A stretch of 43,339 bases of DNA. It comes from an uncultured bacterium (GTDB taxonomy: Bacteria > Patescibacteriota > Minisyncoccia > Phycocordibacterales > UBA9973). Shown in pieces: positions 39,697-43,339 of this stretch; the stretch's first letter is position 1, and each line of letters starts with the position of its first letter. A program made the position numbers and the translations under genes. The DNA is taken from NCBI GenBank assembly GCA_903907175.1, contig CAIVNB010000026.1, positions 1 to 43,339 of the forward strand, written 5' to 3'. The notes beneath the pieces were generated by a model. It was not told the DNA's origin. It made no database searches and was given only the letters and a program-made list of their open reading frames with translations.

Positions 39697-39729
39697 AAAA
39701 GAGCCCCGACATTTTGTCGGGGCTCTTTT
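39697..39729. terminator. Bidirectional intrinsic terminator
   Basis: AAAAGAGCCCCGACA / TGTCGGGGCTCTTTT perfect 15-bp stem with a 3-nt loop. It serves the convergent exonuclease and DUF805 genes. Confidence 0.93.
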
Positions 39730-39731
39730 CT

Positions 39732-40145
39732 TTATTGAGGATTTTGTTGTGCTACTTGTGGTTCTTGATTTGGTGTTTGAGGTGGTGTGGGTGAAGGTAT
39801 ATTTTTTGGGTTAGGTCCGTATTTATTATCTCCAGGAGTACTTTCTTTACATGCAAGTACGATAAACCAGATCCAGCCGGCAATAGGAATAAAATTTATT
39901 AACATCCACCAACCGCTTTTTCCAATGTCGTGTAATCTTCTAATTCCAACTGCTATTCCTGGTAATAATACTGCCAAGGAATAAAGGCTTCCAATAATAT
40001 TTTTACTGTCGCCAATTATTTCACTAATAATGCTGAGCACAATACTTACGATAATACTAAACAAAGTAAAATACCAATATTCCGCTCTTCGAGCACGCCC
40101 AGTAAAAACCGCGTACCGTTTTAAAACATCTACAAAGTAATGCAT
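39732..40145 (-). CDS. DUF805 membrane protein
   Basis: A 137-aa inner-membrane protein of the DUF805 family: YFVDVLKRYAVFTGRARRAEYWYFTLF (the R-x-R-R-x-E-Y/F-W hallmark), GIRRLHDIGKSGWWML (the R-RLHD-GKSGWW hallmark) and three to four membrane helices, with a final FIVLACKESTPGDNKYGPNP. The C-terminus adds a Pro/Gln-rich tail (~25 residues). Function unknown. Monocistronic. Confidence 0.92.
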   Translation of the reverse strand: MHYFVDVLKRYAVFTGRARRAEYWYFTLFSIIVSIVLSIISEIIGDSKNIIGSLYSLAVLLPGIAVGIRRLHDIGKSGWWMLINFIPIAGWIWFIVLACKESTPGDNKYGPNPKNIPSPTPPQTPNQEPQVAQQNPQ

Positions 40146-40195
40146 AAATTTTAATTTAATTTACAAACGTTGATAATATGGTTATTATAACAATA

Positions 40196-41395
40196 ATGGA
40201 TAAAAATAGGAATAAAACAGTATTTGTAGGTATGTCTGGAGGTGTAGATTCGAGCGTGTCTGCGGCACTTTTAAAAGAACAGGGTTATAACGTCGTTGGG
40301 GTTTTTATCAAAACTTGGCACCCTCCATTTTTAGCCTGCAACGAAGAAGAAGAGCGTCGTGATGCAATGCGAGTTTGTGCACATTTAGATGTTCCATTTT
40401 TGACTTTTGATTTTGAGGACGTATATAAAAAAGATGTCGCAGATTATATGATTTCTGAATATAAGAAAGGAAGAACTCCGAATCCAGATGTAATGTGCAA
40501 TAAATATGTTAAATTTGGCGCATTTTTCAAAAAAGCACTTGCAATGGGTGCAGATTATGTAGCGACAGGACATTATGCACGAACTTCAGCAGAAAATGCT
40601 TTTACTCAGGTCCTCGGTTCCTCGCCTAAGGCTCAGCCAGACCATTCGCAAAAGCATTTTCTGCTTTCGTTATTGAAAGGCAGTGACCCTTCTAAAGATC
40701 AAAGTTATTTTCTTTGGACCTTAAGACAAGAACAGCTTTCAAAAATCTTATTTCCAGTAGGGCATTTAAAGAAAAGTGACGTAAGAAAATTAGCAAATAA
40801 ATTTAAACTACCTGTAGCAGAAAAAAAAGATAGTCAAGGAATTTGTTTCTTAGGTGCCGTTGATTTGAAAGATTTTTTAAAACATTATATAAAAGAAAAG
40901 AAAGGGAAAGTTTTAAATGAAAAAGGAGAAGAAATCGGATTTCACGATGGAGTTGTCTTTTATACTTTTGGCGAGCGACATGGATTTACTATTACAAAAA
41001 AAAGTCCTATCGATGGGCCATATTATGTTGTTGCAAAGGATATAAAGAAGAATCTCTTGATAGTATCACAAAACAGAAACTATCTTAAAAAGAGTACAGA
41101 TATTTTTTTACTAAAAAATTCCTCGTGCTCGGACCAGTCGTCCTCGCAAGTCTATTTTAAAGATAATTTTTGTTTTGTTCTAGAAAATGTAAATTGGATT
41201 GCTGATATTCCAGAAGAAAATAAAAATTATACTGCTCAAATTCGTTATCACGGAGAGTTATTTCCTTGTATAATAAAGATTATTAACAAAACAAAGGCAG
41301 AAATAATTTTTAAAAAACCCATTTTAGCTGCTTCTGGCCAATCTATTGTTATTTACGATGAAAATGTTTGTGTGGGAGGAGGTGTAATTATATAA
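40196..41395 (+). CDS. mnmA: tRNA-specific 2-thiouridylase MnmA, with in-frame inserts
   Basis: A 399-aa ATP-dependent enzyme that puts sulfur on U34 of Lys, Glu and Gln tRNAs. It has the PP-loop VGMSGGVDSSVSAALL, catalytic cysteine DVMCNKYVKFG, TGHYAR, DPSKDQSYFLWTL and the second cysteine GICFLG. The start at 40196 is chosen because MDKNRNKTVFVGMSGG is the family length and a TATAAC box lies 4 nt before it; the ATG at 40178 would precede that box. About 20 extra residues between TGHYAR and LLKGSDPSKDQ come from a 78-bp palindrome. A second GC-rich tract (SSCSDQSSSQV) interrupts the C-terminal domain. Confidence 0.93.
   Translation: MDKNRNKTVFVGMSGGVDSSVSAALLKEQGYNVVGVFIKTWHPPFLACNEEEERRDAMRVCAHLDVPFLTFDFEDVYKKDVADYMISEYKKGRTPNPDVMCNKYVKFGAFFKKALAMGADYVATGHYARTSAENAFTQVLGSSPKAQPDHSQKHFLLSLLKGSDPSKDQSYFLWTLRQEQLSKILFPVGHLKKSDVRKLANKFKLPVAEKKDSQGICFLGAVDLKDFLKHYIKEKKGKVLNEKGEEIGFHDGVVFYTFGERHGFTITKKSPIDGPYYVVAKDIKKNLLIVSQNRNYLKKSTDIFLLKNSSCSDQSSSQVYFKDNFCFVLENVNWIADIPEENKNYTAQIRYHGELFPCIIKIINKTKAEIIFKKPILAASGQSIVIYDENVCVGGGVII
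40588..40665 (+). repeat. 78-bp palindromic insert inside mnmA
   Basis: Perfect 16-bp inverted repeat AGCAGAAAATGCTTTT (40588-40603) / AAAAGCATTTTCTGCT (40650-40665) around a 46-nt GC-rich core. It is 26 codons, in frame, at a place where MnmA is normally short. Confidence 0.8.
41068..41178 (+). repeat. Second, degenerate palindromic insert in mnmA
   Basis: Imperfect inverted arms (ACAAAACAGAAACTATCTT... at 41068-41092 and ...AAAGATAATTTTTGTTTTGT ending at 41178) enclose a GC-rich tract at 41119-41150 with CCTCGTGCTCGGACC. The span is 37 codons. Confidence 0.45.
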
Positions 41396-41443
41396 ACCTA
41401 CAATAGAATTTGAAAAAAACTCATTACAGAGTATAATAAGAAT

Positions 41444-41926
41444 ATGGAAAATCTTTTTAGTGCAGGTACTTTAGAAATAGCGTTGCGTCTTTTCGTGGCA
41501 TTATTATTAGGCATGATAATTGGTACTGAACGTGTTTGGGCTCACAAGACTGCAGGGATGCGTACATACGCTCTTGTCTCTATGGGTTCAGCTTTATTTG
41601 TTGTCGTTTCAAACGAAATGATTAAAATGTATACTGGTTTTCCTGGAACAAATCCTTTAATGATTATTGCTCAGATAGTTGTTGGTGTTGGTTTTATTGG
41701 CACAGGTCTTATCTTTTCTAAAGATTCAAAGTTAATGGGCCTTACTACAGCTACTGGTCTTTGGGTTTCAGCAGGTATTGGCATGGCTTCTGGCGCAGGT
41801 CTTTTTAGTATTGCAATAATTGCTACAGCATTTACCCTTTGTATCTTTATAGTGTTGTGGTTTATTGAAGAACAACTTAAAAAAACTAAATTTTTTAATA
41901 ACGATAGTTTTGAGGATTCAAATTAA
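41444..41926 (+). CDS. MgtC/SapB-family membrane protein
   Basis: A 160-aa membrane protein of the MgtC/SapB family: LRLFVALLLGMIIGTERVWAHKTAGMRTYALVSMGSALFVVVS is the hallmark N-terminal block (G-E-R and AGMRT-LV-GSA), followed by GVGFIGTGLIF and TTATGLWVSAGIGMASGAG. These proteins are linked to magnesium homeostasis and modulation of membrane ATPase activity. It lacks the C-terminal ACT-like cytoplasmic domain of MgtC. TATAAT at 41432-41437 lies 6 nt before the ATG. Confidence 0.92.
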   Translation: MENLFSAGTLEIALRLFVALLLGMIIGTERVWAHKTAGMRTYALVSMGSALFVVVSNEMIKMYTGFPGTNPLMIIAQIVVGVGFIGTGLIFSKDSKLMGLTTATGLWVSAGIGMASGAGLFSIAIIATAFTLCIFIVLWFIEEQLKKTKFFNNDSFEDSN

Positions 41927-41929
41927 GAA

Positions 41930-41960
41930 AGCTCTCTTAGTTGTTTTATGGGCTTTTTTA
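41930..41960 (+). terminator. Weak terminator-like hairpin after the MgtC gene
   Basis: AAAGC / GCTTT stem with a long loop, followed by a T-run. The stem is short. Confidence 0.4.
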
Positions 41961-41989
41961 TTTATCCTTTTTGTTATAGTATAAATTAT

Positions 41990-43339
41990 ATGACTTCAGA
42001 AGAGATTAGAAAAAAATTTTTAAAGTTTTTTGAAAATAGGGAACATGCCTTTGTTCCTTCAGCTTCTTTGGTTACTACAAATGAAGCTGGTGCTATGGAT
42101 GCGACTCTTTTTAATACAGCCGGGATGCAACCCTTCGTGCCTTACCTTTTAGGGGAACCTCATCCAAAAGGAATGCGTTTAGTAAATGTTCAGAAATGTT
42201 TGAGAACGATAGACTTGAGCGAAGTAGGCGACAGAACACACAATACTTTTTTTGAAATGATGGGCAATTGGTCTCTTGGGGATTATTTCAAAAAAGACGC
42301 TATTGCCTGGAGTTATCAATTTCTTACTTCAAAAGAGGAAGGTTTAGGACTAGATGTGTCACGGCTATATGTGACAGTTTTTGCAGGAAATGAAAAAGTT
42401 GCAAAAGATACTGAATCAATAGAAATATGGAAATCTTTAGGAATACCAGAGCATCGCATTTACCTAAAAAGTTCAAAGTCAAATTGGTGGAGTGCTGGAT
42501 TAAATTCGCCAGCGGGTCCTTCTACTGAGATGTTTTATGATTCCACTGGAGAACAAGGAAATATGACTCAGGAAGAATTTGATAAAGCTGAAGATGAACA
42601 AAAGGTTGTAGAAATTTGGAATGACGTTTTCATGATGTATAGACTAGTTAATGGTGAGATTGTTGGAGAACTTCCACAGAAAAATATAGACACTGGGGCG
42701 GGCCTTGAGAGAGTTACAATGATGGTTCAAGGTAAAAAAGATATTTATGAGACGGATTTATTTTTACCAATAATACAGAAAATAGAAGAATTATCAAAAT
42801 TAAAATATGGAGATAAATCTGATGAAGAATATACAAAAGAAGAAAATCAATGTTTTGTCGACGCACGAAAACAAATGAGAATTGTTGCTGATCATATTCG
42901 GACAGCAGTGTTTATCATATCGGATGGTGTTGTTCCTTCAAATACAGGACGGGGGTACATTCTTCGTAGGATTCTTCGTAGGGCAGTACGACATTCAGAC
43001 TTGGTATCTCTTAAACATGGGACACTGCTTGCTCTTGCAGAAGTTGTGATAGAAGAATATAAAAATGTGTATCCAGAGCTTTTAATAAATGAAGGTTTAA
43101 TCAAAAAAGAAATTAGAGATGAAGAGGATAAGTTTAGAAAAACACTTGAAAAGGGCTTAAAATCATTTAATTCTCTTAAAGAAGATGTGATTTCAGGAGA
43201 AGTGGCGTTTATGCTTTTTTCAACTTATGGTTTTCCAATAGAGCTTATTGAAGAATTGGCAAAAGAAAGAAACATAAAAGTTGATCGAGTAGGCTTTGAT
43301 TACCAGATGAAAAAACATCAAGAACTTTCTAAAACATCA
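41990..43339 (+). CDS. alaS: Alanyl-tRNA synthetase, N-terminal part (runs off the window)
   Basis: 450 codons are present with no stop. Class II catalytic core: TSEEIRKKFLKFFENREHAFVPSASLV (motif-1 region), LFNTAGMQPFVPYLLG, RLVNVQKCLRTIDLSEVGDRTHNTFFEMMGNWSLGDYF, the motif-2/3 region with DTGAGLERVTMMVQGK, and the helical tRNA-recognition part SDGVVPSNTGRGYILRRILRRAVRH. The family block GPCGPCSE appears as SPAGPSTEMFYD, a variant without cysteines. A TATAAA box at 41980-41985 is 4 nt before the ATG. Its substrate tRNA-Ala(UGC) is also in this window. Confidence 0.95.
   Translation, partial: MTSEEIRKKFLKFFENREHAFVPSASLVTTNEAGAMDATLFNTAGMQPFVPYLLGEPHPKGMRLVNVQKCLRTIDLSEVGDRTHNTFFEMMGNWSLGDYFKKDAIAWSYQFLTSKEEGLGLDVSRLYVTVFAGNEKVAKDTESIEIWKSLGIPEHRIYLKSSKSNWWSAGLNSPAGPSTEMFYDSTGEQGNMTQEEFDKAEDEQKVVEIWNDVFMMYRLVNGEIVGELPQKNIDTGAGLERVTMMVQGKKDIYETDLFLPIIQKIEELSKLKYGDKSDEEYTKEENQCFVDARKQMRIVADHIRTAVFIISDGVVPSNTGRGYILRRILRRAVRHSDLVSLKHGTLLALAEVVIEEYKNVYPELLINEGLIKKEIRDEEDKFRKTLEKGLKSFNSLKEDVISGEVAFMLFSTYGFPIELIEELAKERNIKVDRVGFDYQMKKHQELSKTS

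Overview
The window reads as a low-GC, compact bacterial chromosome segment of Candidate Phyla Radiation (Patescibacteria) type, most likely a Parcubacteria/Paceibacteria relative. Reasons: very A+T-rich sequence, tiny intergenic gaps, many genes whose ATG lies about 6 nt after a TATAAT-like box (leaderless transcripts), a short UvrC, a sigma-region-4/HARE-HTH fusion protein, small membrane proteins, and UGA used as stop (so not the UGA-Gly lineages). The lineage is inferred from gene content, not from a marker tree.

Layout. 1-6540: chromosome with uvrA (3' part), uvrC, a single-domain EamA protein, an SDR L-threonine-dehydrogenase-like enzyme, transaldolase, a lone acyl carrier protein, a response regulator, tRNA-Ala(UGC) and a phospholipase-D/cardiolipin-synthase-like enzyme. 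6541-6615: tRNA-Asn(GUU). 6599-20938: a candidate 14.3-kb integrative element bounded by an 18-bp direct repeat of the tRNA-Asn 3' end. It carries a large serine recombinase whose stop codon lies in the attachment core, a type II restriction-modification operon (two C5-cytosine methyltransferases around a DUF3883-type nuclease) headed by a 58-aa excisionase-like HTH protein, a putative replication initiator with a coupled small ORF, a Panacea antitoxin/putative toxin pair, two membrane proteins, and a redox/stress module (ECF sigma factor plus putative anti-sigma factor, exported small protein, ArsR regulator, thioredoxin-like proteins, thioredoxin reductase, glutaredoxin, DUF2892 fusion). Three promoters in the element share a direct-repeat operator-like motif with a 10-bp period.

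20939-24400: five poorly recognised genes, mostly with their own promoter, a long 5' leader with a hairpin and a terminator; two of the promoters lie in identical 74-bp repeats. 24507-33473: SRPBCC protein, exported beta-propeller-like protein, peptidoglycan-binding-domain protein, DoxX-like protein, membrane histidine kinase and a 1496-aa fibronectin-III surface protein. 33507-43339: two small unknowns, soluble PAS histidine kinase, sigma4/HARE protein, a conserved membrane protein, MltG, DEDDh exonuclease, DUF805, MnmA, MgtC-like protein and the 5' part of alaS.

The most unusual signals are: (i) GC-rich inserts flanked by inverted repeats, in frame inside uvrC and mnmA, two of them exactly 78 bp, with different arm sequences but similar cores, resembling Rickettsia palindromic elements in concept; (ii) the serine-recombinase element with its shared operator motif and att-embedded stop codon; (iii) two kinds of gene start side by side, leaderless and long-leader-with-hairpin. 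All functional assignments are from reading motifs; no database search was run.
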